Positions 1-7,374 of a DNA stretch of 8,386 nucleotides are shown in pieces. The stretch covers positions 1 through 8,386 of the forward strand of contig CAZRNU010000132.1 of assembly GCA_964601515.1 (NCBI GenBank), in the 5' to 3' direction. Both the position numbers and the translations under genes were made by a program. The notes below the pieces were generated by a model. The model saw nothing but the letters and a program-made list of their open reading frames with translations. It was not told where the DNA came from and did no database searches. Numbering within the stretch: position 1 is the first letter of the stretch; each line of letters begins with the position of its first letter. This stretch comes from PWND01 sp964601515. GTDB taxonomy: Bacteria > Bacteroidota > Bacteroidia > Bacteroidales > UBA7960.

Positions 1-54
1 AGCGAGATATCCGTTCGTCCCACCTCGTCATATCGAGCGTCAGCGAGATATCCG
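1..54 (+). repeat. 41-bp tandem repeat, left window edge
   Basis: Two units are visible. The first is cut by the window edge (1-13 core tail, 14-24 linker) and the second has a full 30-nt core at 25-54. The core contains ATATC and GATAT as 5-bp inverted arms around the mirror-like GAGCGTCAGCGAG, and an 11-nt linker (ttcgtcccacc) joins cores. The core at 25-54 is identical to the core at 8357-8386. Units abut without unique spacers, so this is an intergenic repeat family and not CRISPR. No protein is encoded. The function is unknown. Confidence 0.9.
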
Positions 55-57
55 GTG

Positions 58-89
58 GATTGAAAAGATTGTGCAGATTGAAAAGATTG
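58..89 (+). repeat. 9-nt phased GATTG repeat
   Basis: GATTG occurs at 58, 67, 76 and 85, exactly every 9 nt, with variable 4-nt fillers (aaaa, tgca, aaaa). The same pattern returns at 1018-1042 and, longer, at 8219-8268. It links the 41-bp repeat to the composite repeat and has no coding potential of its own. Confidence 0.85.
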
Positions 90-90
90 T

Positions 91-264
91 TGTCTCAGGA
101 CACAGGACTTGGGACTCAGGACTAAATTGATTGAAAATCTTTCCGCGTAGCGGATAAGGTCATTTAGAAAAGATTGATCCCCGACCAAAATACCCTGTAG
201 GGGTTATGGGTTTTTTCAATTCATAAACGAATTTTACCACGGAGGCACGGAGAAAACGGAGGTT
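91..264 (+). repeat. composite intergenic repeat, copy A
   Basis: This block matches 1051-1224 with an offset of exactly 960 bp and no gaps. I count 9 mismatches in 174 positions (about 95% identity). In order it holds a 7-nt CAGGAC-type run (95-122), a small hairpin CCGC-gta-GCGG (143-153), a second possible hairpin ACCC-tgtag-GGGT (192-204), AATTC/GAATT arms (219-234) and an ACGGAG triplet (about 240-261). Reverse-strand open frames across it translate into the same peptide in both copies, which marks them as repeat-derived and not genes. Confidence 0.9.
95..122 (+). repeat. 7-nt phased CAGGAC repeat in copy A
   Basis: Four consecutive heptamers follow each other: TCAGGAC, ACAGGAC, TTGGGAC, TCAGGAC. 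Copy B has TCAGGAC, TCAGGAC, TTGGGAC, TCAGGAC at 1055-1082. The period differs from the 9-nt run beside it, so the two are separate repeat types placed side by side. Confidence 0.8.
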
Positions 265-283
265 TTTTCTTGTAGGCATTTGC

Positions 284-781
284 TTATTTAATTTTATAAC
301 CAATTTTTTTTCTCTCCTTTTGAATAGATTCCATTTTGTCTTTGTCAAGTAAATACTTTATTGCATCATATACATCATTGAATTTTCCTTCAATTTCTTT
401 AAGTTTCTCACTGAGTTCTTTGTAAGTTAACGCATATTGTCGCATAAAAACAAAGGCTCGTATTATAGAAATATTTACACTGATAGCTTTGTCCGAGTTT
501 AAAACAGAGCTTAGCATAGATACCCCTTGTTCTGTAAAAGCATATGGTAAATATCTAGTACCCCCTCTTTTATTTGAGGTGCTAAAATTGCACCTCAAAC
601 TGTTGAACTCATTTTTTGTGAGAATAAACATAAAATCGCTTGGGAATCTATTTATGTTGCTTCTTACAGCTCTTTTAAGGTATTTGTTTTCTGTTTCATA
701 TAATTCAGATAGATCAAAATCTAACATTACTTTTTGTCCTCTGATTTCATAAATTTTGCTTTGTATTATTTGTAGTTCCAT
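284..781 (-). CDS. ORF6N domain-containing protein
   Basis: Predicted DNA-binding protein of 165 residues. Seen in the sequence: residues about 5-60 carry the ORF6N-type block, with KIYEIRGQKVMLDFDLSELYE, then NINRFPSDFMFILTKNEF. A second conserved block, GGTRYLPYAFTEQGVSMLSSVLNS, runs from residue 73 to 96, followed by VNISIIRAFVFMR to residue 114. Residues about 118-147 (YKELSEKLKEIEGKF and on) look like a coiled coil, and the tail is lysine-rich (KERKKIGYKIK). Known of the family: ORF6N (KilA-N related) domains occur in phage antirepressor-like proteins and in many short chromosomal Bacteroidota proteins; targets are mostly unknown. The length fits the short chromosomal form. The gene stands alone, is opposite to the large downstream genes, and lies between two copies of a composite repeat. 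The start at 781 is the first ATG before the domain. No toxin or prophage partner is visible. Confidence 0.9.
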   Translation of the reverse strand: MELQIIQSKIYEIRGQKVMLDFDLSELYETENKYLKRAVRSNINRFPSDFMFILTKNEFNSLRCNFSTSNKRGGTRYLPYAFTEQGVSMLSSVLNSDKAISVNISIIRAFVFMRQYALTYKELSEKLKEIEGKFNDVYDAIKYLLDKDKMESIQKERKKIGYKIK

Positions 782-786
782 TTTTT

Positions 787-794
787 CAAACTTA
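787..794 (-). promoter_or_regulatory. possible -7 box (TAnnTTTG) for the ORF6N gene
   Basis: On the minus strand the bases read TAAGTTTG, an exact match to the Bacteroidota -7 consensus TAnnTTTG. It ends only 5 nt before the ATG, so a transcript would start at or next to the start codon (leaderless). I see no convincing TTG -33 element at the expected distance, and the region is AT-rich, so a chance match is quite possible. Confidence 0.25.
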
Positions 795-849
795 AAATTT
801 ATTTTATGCAGTGAATATCATGAGATGTGAAAAAAGCATTTATATATTC

Positions 850-939
850 AATGATTGTTAATTAAATCAAACTTGATTAAGCTCATTAAATATTAAATCA
901 GTCGCAAAAATATATTAAATAGAATAAATAACAATCATT
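850..939. repeat. 90-bp interval bounded by 11-bp inverted repeats
   Basis: AATGATTGTTA at 850-860 is the perfect reverse complement of TAACAATCATT at 929-939, with 68 nt between. The match does not extend past either end and I see no flanking target duplication. It could be a tiny element with terminal inverted repeats, paired operator sites upstream of the ORF6N gene, or chance in AT-rich DNA. Confidence 0.4.
865..878. promoter_or_regulatory. possible operator, AATCAA-ac-TTGATT palindrome
   Basis: A 6-bp perfect inverted repeat with a 2-nt spacer lies about 85 bp upstream of the ORF6N start. Its size suits a dimeric DNA-binding protein. There is no second copy in the window to support it. 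Confidence 0.2.
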
Positions 940-962
940 ATTAAATTATATTTTTGATTTGT

Positions 963-1011
963 TCAATTCATTAACGAATTTCACCACGGAGGCACGGAGA
1001 AAATGGAGGTT
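963..1011 (+). repeat. partial composite repeat (copy C, right-hand end only)
   Basis: This 49-nt block matches the last 49 nt of copy A (216-264) with a few substitutions, including the AATTC arm and the ACGGAGGCACGGAG core. It lies directly before a short GATTG run and the full copy B, so the last part of the composite is present twice within 260 bp. Confidence 0.85.
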
Positions 1012-1017
1012 TACAAA

Positions 1018-1042
1018 GATTGAACAAAGATTGAAAAGATTG
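1018..1042 (+). repeat. short GATTG-phased run
   Basis: GATTG occurs at 1018, 1029 and 1038, with spacings of 11 and 9 nt. It has the same order relative to the composite repeat as the run at 58-89, which shows that the two repeat types travel or are kept together. Confidence 0.65.
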
Positions 1043-1050
1043 CGTGTCAC

Positions 1051-1224
1051 TGTCTCAGGACTCAGGACTTGGGACTCAGGACTACATTGATTGAAAATCT
1101 TTCCGCGTAGCGGATAAGGTCCTGTAGCAAAGATTGATCCCCGACCAAAATACCCTGTAGGGGTTATGGGTTTGTGCAATTCATAAACGAATTTTACTAC
1201 GGAGGCACGGAGAAAACAGAGGTT
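1051..1224 (+). repeat. composite intergenic repeat, copy B
   Basis: Direct repeat of 91-264, about 95% identical and ungapped. It contains the CAGGAC heptamers (1055-1082), the CCGC-gta-GCGG hairpin (1103-1113), the ACCC/GGGT arms and the ACGGAG block. Long reverse-strand open frames here are translations of the repeat. Confidence 0.9.
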
Positions 1225-1268
1225 CACGAATCGTGTTTGTTTTAATTATTACCATTTAAACAATTTAT

Positions 1269-1302
1269 TTTTTATCTTGCATGCCATTATTAGAGATAAA
1301 AA
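1269..1302. promoter_or_regulatory. inverted repeat upstream of the A2M gene
   Basis: TTTTTATCT (1269-1277) and AGATAAAAA (1294-1302) are perfect 9-bp arms around a 16-nt loop, and one G-U pair (1278/1293) could extend the stem. The structure ends 64 nt before the A2M start codon, so it could be a regulator site or a leader hairpin. Low sequence complexity makes chance plausible. I found no clear TAnnTTTG promoter between 1225 and 1366. Confidence 0.25.
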
Positions 1303-1366
1303 TAGTATCATTGCTTATTCGTTTTTTTGTCCCAAAGAGAATAGTTAATCGCTAAAAACTGATTTT

Positions 1367-4300
1367 ATGAACTACAGATTTTTATACATTTTGTTGGTTT
1401 TATTTGCTAACAATTTGGTGATAGGGCAAAGTTTATTAGAAAGTCGCCAAACCAGTTATTATACATATGTATATAAGATTACTGACAAAGAAGCCAGGAA
1501 GGTTTATAAAAATGATCATTTCGTAATCGATGATTCATATTTTCATACTGTTGTAGATTCATTCCCAACGGGTTCGGAGTATAATGGCAGGCTACAACCT
1601 GGACATTACATACAGGCTTATGCTGAAGGAAATTCTTTAAACGTAAAAATTGCTTATATCCCCGATTTTGATGTTAAAATCCTCAACAACAACACCGACC
1701 TATGCATACAAGTGTTTGATCTGAAGGGAAATCTGATTACTGATGCAAATGTTAAAATAGGAAATAAAAGAATTAGGTTCGACAAAAAATCAGGCACATA
1801 CCGCTTGGCAAAATCTAACAGACAAGGATTGCTGCAAGTAAAGTATAATGGGCAAACGGGGTACTATTTGATAAATAGGCAATTAAACAGTTCGTGTTAT
1901 AACAGAAATATAGCACCTATATTATATTCATTCCCGGTTAGAATAGTTTGGAGACCGGTTGTATATTTTGTTAGACTTCCATTCGATGGAGTTATCTCTA
2001 TTGTAAAGGGTACTCCATATGGAACTATATACAGAACAAAATGGTATTTGCAAAGAAAGTATAATCAAATAAAACATTTCGACTATTTTTATTTTTTTGA
2101 TGATTATATTGATAGATTTTATGACTATGCTGAGAGAAAAAATCTATTTGGGATAAATGATGATTACTACAAGGGTTATATTGTATTCAACAAGCCCAAG
2201 TATAAACCAGGAGAGACAGTAAAACTAAAAGCTTTTATAATTAATCGAAAGGGTAGACCATTAAATGATGAACTGATTCTCGAAATACAAGCTGACAGAA
2301 AGTGGAAAGAGCTTGCTAGGATTTATCCATACACTAAAGGCGGGTATGAATACGAATTTGTATTGCACGATTCTCTAAATCTTAAATCGGATAAAAAATA
2401 TCAGATTAGATTCAGCAAACATGGGTTAGGAATTTTTAGTGATTATATTTATTATGAAGATTATGAGTTGTCAAAACTTGAACTTAATATTAAACCGGAT
2501 AAAGTCAATCATTATAAAGGACAGGAAAATAAAATGTTAATCACAGGCAAAGATGTAAACGGATTGAACATTCTTGATGGAAGGCTTGAATGTTTTGTTT
2601 ATGTCAATAAAGTTAATGACCTGTTTGATGAAAGAGTTTTTATTCCTGATACTCTGTTGTTTGCTGAAATGCTTTTGGATCCAACTAAAGAGACAGAATT
2701 AATTATTTCTGATTCAATATTTCCCAATGCTAATTTGGATTATACTGTATTAATTACTCTTCTTACATCTGATAATGAAAAGATTGTTGAGGAAAAACGA
2801 ATAACATATTATCATTCCAAAGAAGAAATAGAACTAACCCTTTTAAATGATTCTATCAGCATAAATTATCTAAAAAACGGACTTAGAGCAGAAAAGGAGG
2901 TGTCTGTTTTTGCTTATGATAATTTTAAGAATGAAATTTTTGTTGGAGACTTTACAACTCCTACATCAGTTTTATATAATTCTTTTTATGTAGAGTATGT
3001 TGTTAAGAGTGATAGTGTTGTTTCAGGACTAAATATAGCAAATCAGAGCTCTTTGTTAAAAGTTAATGCAGAGAGAACATTCAATAGATTAAATATAAAC
3101 GTTGATAATCCTAGAAATATTGAATTTACCTATAATGTGTTTAAACGTAATAAAGAAATACATAGAGGGTATGGCAGTAAGCTTGAACTATCTGATAAAG
3201 CATCAATTAAACATGACTATTTTTTATCTATTAGATATATATGGGGAGGAAAAGTTAAGGAGGAAAATTACAGAGTAAGGTATAACGATAAAAAGCTTAA
3301 TATCAGGATTAATGAACCCGGACTTATTTTCCCGGGTCAGAATGCGAAAATAGATGTATTGGTTACTGACCATAAGGGCAACCCTGTTGAGGATGTTGAC
3401 CTAACCGCTTATTCCATAACATCTAAGTTTGATTACAATCCTCCTACAGTTCCTAACTTAAATAAAGAAAGAAAGAATCGAGTTGTATTTAACAATTTTA
3501 ACTTTGGGAATAATCTTTCAAGTAAAATAGAAGCGTTAAAGCTTGATTATGAAAAATGGAATGACTTATTAGGATTAGATTCAATTGAATACTTTAAATT
3601 TATTTTTCCTTCAGATGGTTTATATGTAAATAGCACTCCATCATTCGATAGCATTACTCAGTTTTCTCCTTATGTATTTATTAATGGTGAAATTGAGCCT
3701 ATACAAGTTATTTATGTCGATAATGTTCCGGTTTACTTCAGTTGGTCAACAAATATTCAACCATACTCGTTCAGGATTTTTCCAGGATATAGAAAAATTA
3801 AACTACGTACTTCCAAACATATAATTACAATAGACCATATTTATTTTAAGAAAGGAGAGAAAACAATAATTAGCGTAGATGCTGAAAAGCCAAGTAATAG
3901 ATTTGACATTCAAAAAGCTAAGCCGGTATTATCAAAATCTGAGAGAAATATACTTGGGAGATATGTATTTCCATATAAGTACAATTTTGGCGATAGATAT
4001 GCATATTTGAAAACAGGTAATAATTTATTCTTCCTTGAACCTGAATTTAAAACATGGCGCACAAATCAAGAAATTCAATTTAGCGGTCCTGTTAGTGGAT
4101 TTGTTGAGTTAGTTTCTATAGGAGACTATTCCCACAACTTTAGTCATGAACCTTATTATACTTACGAATTTGGAAGAAATTTCTTAAAATTGATAAGTGC
4201 AGACAGAAAAAAATATCCTATGCATTTTAATTATAGTAAACTTGTTTCAAATATTAATGAATATGTTCTTACAGAAGAAAAAATTTATGAGTTATGGAGA

Positions 4301-7300
4301 AAGAGTCTTGAATCTAAAAGATATACAAGCACAAGAATTACTTATCCCCAAAAAACTGATAAAGGATATGGTTCATTGCATTTTGACGTAGCTGAGTATT
4401 CTGATTCAGCTCACAATTACCCTGTTAATTCAATTCTTTTAAGCTATGATGATCATAAGTTTATTAGGGTTTATCCGGGCAATTATCGAGTTATGCATCA
4501 ATTAAATGAAGGTAAATATGTTTTGGTTTTGGTCTTTAGCAACTCAAAATACTTTATAATTGAGGATATTCTTATCAGAAAAAATGGGAAAAGTTTTATC
4601 AAGCATCACAATCCTGAACTTGTTAATCATGAAAGATTTGTCAGTAGAATAAATGAAATACTTGATAAATTAATTATTGACGATTACCTTAGAAGATACC
4701 CGGAAGGTGCATTATCATCAATCCAAAATATATATAGACAAGAATTTTCATATTACGGCCCTGGTGGGACTGTTAGCGGATATGTATTTGATGAAGCTGA
4801 TGGAACTGCTATCCCGGGTGCAACAATTGTCATAAAAGGTACAACATTTGGAACTATTACTGATATTAATGGTTTCTATTCTTTGAATATTCCAGTGGGT
4901 AATAATATTCTAATATTTTCATTCGTAGGCTATAAAACAGAAGAAGTTGATATCGGATACCGAAATAGAATTGATGTAAACATGTCTTCGGATATAGTTG
5001 GCTTAGAGGAAATCGTCGTTGTTGGTTATGGATCTCAAGCAAGACATGCATTGTCAGGAGTTGTTTCAGTGGTATCACACGATTACGATCATGTTTTTTC
5101 GGGGGCGCCAGGGGTTTCAGCTCAAGAGGCATTTTCTGGAATTAGAATCAGAGGAGCCTCATCAATTGATTCGGAGAACCCACCACTTATTATTGTTGAT
5201 GGCATTGTTTATGCCGGCAATTTTGAAGCATTGGATCCTTCGTTTATAAATAGTATTACAATTCTTAAATCTGCAGAAGCTACTGCCTTGTATGGCAGCA
5301 GAGCAGCGGGAGGTGCTATTATCATAATCTCAGGTGGTGGGGAGTTTTTGGATGCCTCTATTCAATCTTCTACTGATGTGGAGCTCGATGAAATGTTCCT
5401 TGAGGCAGCCACAGGTGCAAAATCTATAAGAGACAATTTCTCGGATTATGCATTCTGGCAGCCTAAACTAACAACAAACAAGGATGGTCTTGCAAGTTTT
5501 GAGGTTACTTTCCCTGACGATATTACAAGTTGGCAAACGCATTACCTTGCAATGAACGGCAAAAAACAATCGGGCAGTTATTCAGGGAGGATAAGATCTT
5601 ACAAACCTCTTATGGCGCAACTTTCATTGCCAAGATTTTTAATTCAGTCAGATACCGCATTTGCCATTGGTAAGGTTGTAAATTATATGTCTGATTCAAT
5701 CTCTGTTAAAACTAATTTTAGTATAGATGGCGAAAAAATAATCGATGTAAGTCGTTATTGCCATACATCGATTATTGATTCACTCATGATTACCGGTATC
5801 AATGATTCTTTGGAATTAAAATATTTAATTGAAGCGGCAAATGGCTATATTGACGGAGAGATTAGAAATATTGAAATATATCCTTTAGGCTTGGAAGAAA
5901 CCACCGGAGAGTTTTTCATCCTAAGTAAAGATACAGTTGTAGAAATGAGTTTTGCCGAAAATATTGGCAACGCAAAAATCTATGCAAAAGCAGATGTGCT
6001 GAAATTACTGGATGTGGAATTAACAAAGCTTGTAAACTACAGGCATATGTGCAATGAGCAAGTTGCATCAAGACTTAAAGCATTATTGATGCAGAAAAAA
6101 ATAAAGAAACATAAAGATGAGAAGTTCGAGTTGGACAGTGAGGTTGATAAAGCTATAGAGAGATTGCTTCGTACAATTAATGATGATAATCTTTGGGGTT
6201 GGTGGAAAGATTCGAATACAAGTTATTGGATTAGCTTGCATGTTATTGAAGCTCTTGTAGATGCTGAAAAAGAAGGGTATAAGGTTAGATTGGATAAAGA
6301 AATACTCGCAGAGAATTTGATGTGGCTATTTAAAAGGGAGAATTATGTTTATACTAAACTCAGAATATTATACACTATTAGAAAACTTGACCCAAAGGCA
6401 AATACTTACAATTTTGCAAAGGAACTGAAAGATAATTATGAGCTAAGTTTTAATCATATGTTACAAACAATGGAATTAATGCAGCAAAATGATAAAACAC
6501 TTAATATTGATACTATCTTCAAGTATCAAAAGTCAACTATTTTTGGAAATGTGTTTTTCGCTGACAGGGGATCTGAATTTAACCTGTTAGATAATGAAAT
6601 TCAAAACACATTGATAGTTTATCGGTTGTTAAAAAATTCTGATTCAGACTATGAGGAGTTATTGTCGAAAATCAGGAATTTTTTCTTTGAAACAAGAAGG
6701 TCGGGTAGTTGGCGAAATACTTATGAGTCTGCTCTTATTGTTGAAACCATTTTGCCTGATTTAATAAAATCAGGTCCGGTGGAAAAACCAAAGCTGGTAT
6801 TTAAAGGAGATATTAATATGACAGTTGAAGAATTTCCATTTGAAATAGAGGTAAAGCCTGCTTCAAAATTAATTATCGAAAAAACAGGAACTTACCCTGT
6901 GTATTTTACCGGATATCAATATTACTGGAATCCTGAACCCGAAGTAAAATCAAACGATTTTGAGATTATAACTTATTTCTCCGAAACAACTGATGGCAAA
7001 TTAACCGCAGGGAAGCACGTTAAACTTGTTGCTAAAGTTAAAGTTAAGAAGGATGCAGAGTATGTTATGATAAGCATTCCAATACCTGCAGGCTGTTCTT
7101 ATGGTGAAAAACCAAACAGGTTTAGATTTGAAGCTCACAGGGAATATTTCAGGCATGAAACAGTGATATATAGTGAAAAACTAAGAGCCGGTGAATATAC
7201 TTTTGAAATTGACCTTATGCCAAGATATACCGGAAACTATGTTCTAAATCCTGCAAAGGTTGAACTAATGTATTTTCCTTTGTTTAACGCAAACAACGAA

Positions 7301-7324
7301 CTAAAAAGGATAGAAATTAAGTAG
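1367..7324 (+). CDS. alpha-2-macroglobulin family protein with embedded CarboxypepD_reg-like and TonB-plug domains
   Basis: Very large exported protein of 1985 residues. Seen in order: a Sec signal peptide (residues 1-20, hydrophobic, ending VIG before Q21; no lipobox Cys); beta-rich N-terminal segments; an MG2-type motif FNKPKYKPGETV (274-285); another macroglobulin-like segment with GLIFPGQNAKIDVLV (652-666); a carboxypeptidase-regulatory-like domain (about 1136-1208); LEEIVVVGYG (1213-1222); a TonB-plug segment with IRIRGASS (1259-1266), IIVDG (1275-1279) and ALYGSRAAGG (1307-1316); an A2M (PF00207-like) domain beginning near F1363-W1364; the thioester motif C1562-N-E-Q1565; an alpha/alpha toroid with WGWW (1610-1613); and a C-terminal macroglobulin/receptor-binding-like region (about 1870-1985). 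Known of the family: A2Ms trap proteases or attach covalently through a Cys-Gln thioester. The site is probably periplasmic or outer-membrane associated. There is no beta-barrel, so it is not a TonB transporter. The frame is intact with no sign of a break. It probably shares a transcript with the peptidase gene 8 nt downstream. The family call is firm; the role of the plug is unknown. Confidence 0.93.
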   Translation: MNYRFLYILLVLFANNLVIGQSLLESRQTSYYTYVYKITDKEARKVYKNDHFVIDDSYFHTVVDSFPTGSEYNGRLQPGHYIQAYAEGNSLNVKIAYIPDFDVKILNNNTDLCIQVFDLKGNLITDANVKIGNKRIRFDKKSGTYRLAKSNRQGLLQVKYNGQTGYYLINRQLNSSCYNRNIAPILYSFPVRIVWRPVVYFVRLPFDGVISIVKGTPYGTIYRTKWYLQRKYNQIKHFDYFYFFDDYIDRFYDYAERKNLFGINDDYYKGYIVFNKPKYKPGETVKLKAFIINRKGRPLNDELILEIQADRKWKELARIYPYTKGGYEYEFVLHDSLNLKSDKKYQIRFSKHGLGIFSDYIYYEDYELSKLELNIKPDKVNHYKGQENKMLITGKDVNGLNILDGRLECFVYVNKVNDLFDERVFIPDTLLFAEMLLDPTKETELIISDSIFPNANLDYTVLITLLTSDNEKIVEEKRITYYHSKEEIELTLLNDSISINYLKNGLRAEKEVSVFAYDNFKNEIFVGDFTTPTSVLYNSFYVEYVVKSDSVVSGLNIANQSSLLKVNAERTFNRLNINVDNPRNIEFTYNVFKRNKEIHRGYGSKLELSDKASIKHDYFLSIRYIWGGKVKEENYRVRYNDKKLNIRINEPGLIFPGQNAKIDVLVTDHKGNPVEDVDLTAYSITSKFDYNPPTVPNLNKERKNRVVFNNFNFGNNLSSKIEALKLDYEKWNDLLGLDSIEYFKFIFPSDGLYVNSTPSFDSITQFSPYVFINGEIEPIQVIYVDNVPVYFSWSTNIQPYSFRIFPGYRKIKLRTSKHIITIDHIYFKKGEKTIISVDAEKPSNRFDIQKAKPVLSKSERNILGRYVFPYKYNFGDRYAYLKTGNNLFFLEPEFKTWRTNQEIQFSGPVSGFVELVSIGDYSHNFSHEPYYTYEFGRNFLKLISADRKKYPMHFNYSKLVSNINEYVLTEEKIYELWRKSLESKRYTSTRITYPQKTDKGYGSLHFDVAEYSDSAHNYPVNSILLSYDDHKFIRVYPGNYRVMHQLNEGKYVLVLVFSNSKYFIIEDILIRKNGKSFIKHHNPELVNHERFVSRINEILDKLIIDDYLRRYPEGALSSIQNIYRQEFSYYGPGGTVSGYVFDEADGTAIPGATIVIKGTTFGTITDINGFYSLNIPVGNNILIFSFVGYKTEEVDIGYRNRIDVNMSSDIVGLEEIVVVGYGSQARHALSGVVSVVSHDYDHVFSGAPGVSAQEAFSGIRIRGASSIDSENPPLIIVDGIVYAGNFEALDPSFINSITILKSAEATALYGSRAAGGAIIIISGGGEFLDASIQSSTDVELDEMFLEAATGAKSIRDNFSDYAFWQPKLTTNKDGLASFEVTFPDDITSWQTHYLAMNGKKQSGSYSGRIRSYKPLMAQLSLPRFLIQSDTAFAIGKVVNYMSDSISVKTNFSIDGEKIIDVSRYCHTSIIDSLMITGINDSLELKYLIEAANGYIDGEIRNIEIYPLGLEETTGEFFILSKDTVVEMSFAENIGNAKIYAKADVLKLLDVELTKLVNYRHMCNEQVASRLKALLMQKKIKKHKDEKFELDSEVDKAIERLLRTINDDNLWGWWKDSNTSYWISLHVIEALVDAEKEGYKVRLDKEILAENLMWLFKRENYVYTKLRILYTIRKLDPKANTYNFAKELKDNYELSFNHMLQTMELMQQNDKTLNIDTIFKYQKSTIFGNVFFADRGSEFNLLDNEIQNTLIVYRLLKNSDSDYEELLSKIRNFFFETRRSGSWRNTYESALIVETILPDLIKSGPVEKPKLVFKGDINMTVEEFPFEIEVKPASKLIIEKTGTYPVYFTGYQYYWNPEPEVKSNDFEIITYFSETTDGKLTAGKHVKLVAKVKVKKDAEYVMISIPIPAGCSYGEKPNRFRFEAHREYFRHETVIYSEKLRAGEYTFEIDLMPRYTGNYVLNPAKVELMYFPLFNANNELKRIEIK

Positions 7325-7331
7325 AAAAAGA

Positions 7332-7374
7332 GATGTACGATTTGGGATGTATGATGTACGATTTTCGATTTGCG
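7332..7374 (+). repeat. short direct repeat at the gene junction
   Basis: GATGTACGATTT occurs at 7332-7343 and again at 7353-7364, 21 nt apart, followed by a further CGATTT. From memory, this TACGATTT/GGGATGTA pattern resembles another Bacteroidota intergenic repeat family. It overlaps the first ATG of the peptidase frame, so the first residues of that frame (MYDLGCMMYDFRF) are probably repeat-derived. Confidence 0.65.

Larger units (their letters stand above)
782..962. other. AT-rich non-coding spacer upstream of the ORF6N gene
   Basis: I see no gene here. The stretch is very AT-rich and holds the upstream region of the minus-strand ORF6N gene. It contains two inverted repeats, listed separately (865-878 and 850-939). 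It ends where the repeat family resumes at 963. Confidence 0.7.

Noticed and set aside
160..348. Reverse-strand open frame of 62 codons
   Set aside because: It is a translation of composite repeat copy A; nearly the same peptide appears from copy B, and it also overlaps the end of the ORF6N gene.
489..752. Plus-strand open frame opposite the ORF6N gene
   Set aside because: It is antisense to a gene with a clear conserved domain and has no recognisable features.
91..1224. Insertion sequence or composite transposon around the ORF6N gene
   Set aside because: There is no transposase or integrase, no terminal inverted repeats on the repeat copies, and no visible target-site duplication. Only direct intergenic repeats are supported.
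946..1227. Reverse-strand open frame of 93 codons
   Set aside because: It reads through repeat copies C and B, and its two similar internal peptides come from the two repeat copies. No domain is recognisable.
4197..5249. Several short open frames inside the A2M gene on both strands (4197-4391, 4866-5132, 5019-5249)
   Set aside because: All are shadows of the long, domain-rich A2M frame.
4772..5344. A TonB-dependent transporter gene, or a misassembled fusion of SusC and A2M
   Set aside because: No beta-barrel of several hundred residues follows the plug. The frame is continuous with typical A2M segments on both sides, and both flanks share the same AT-rich base composition, so an internal module is the simpler reading.
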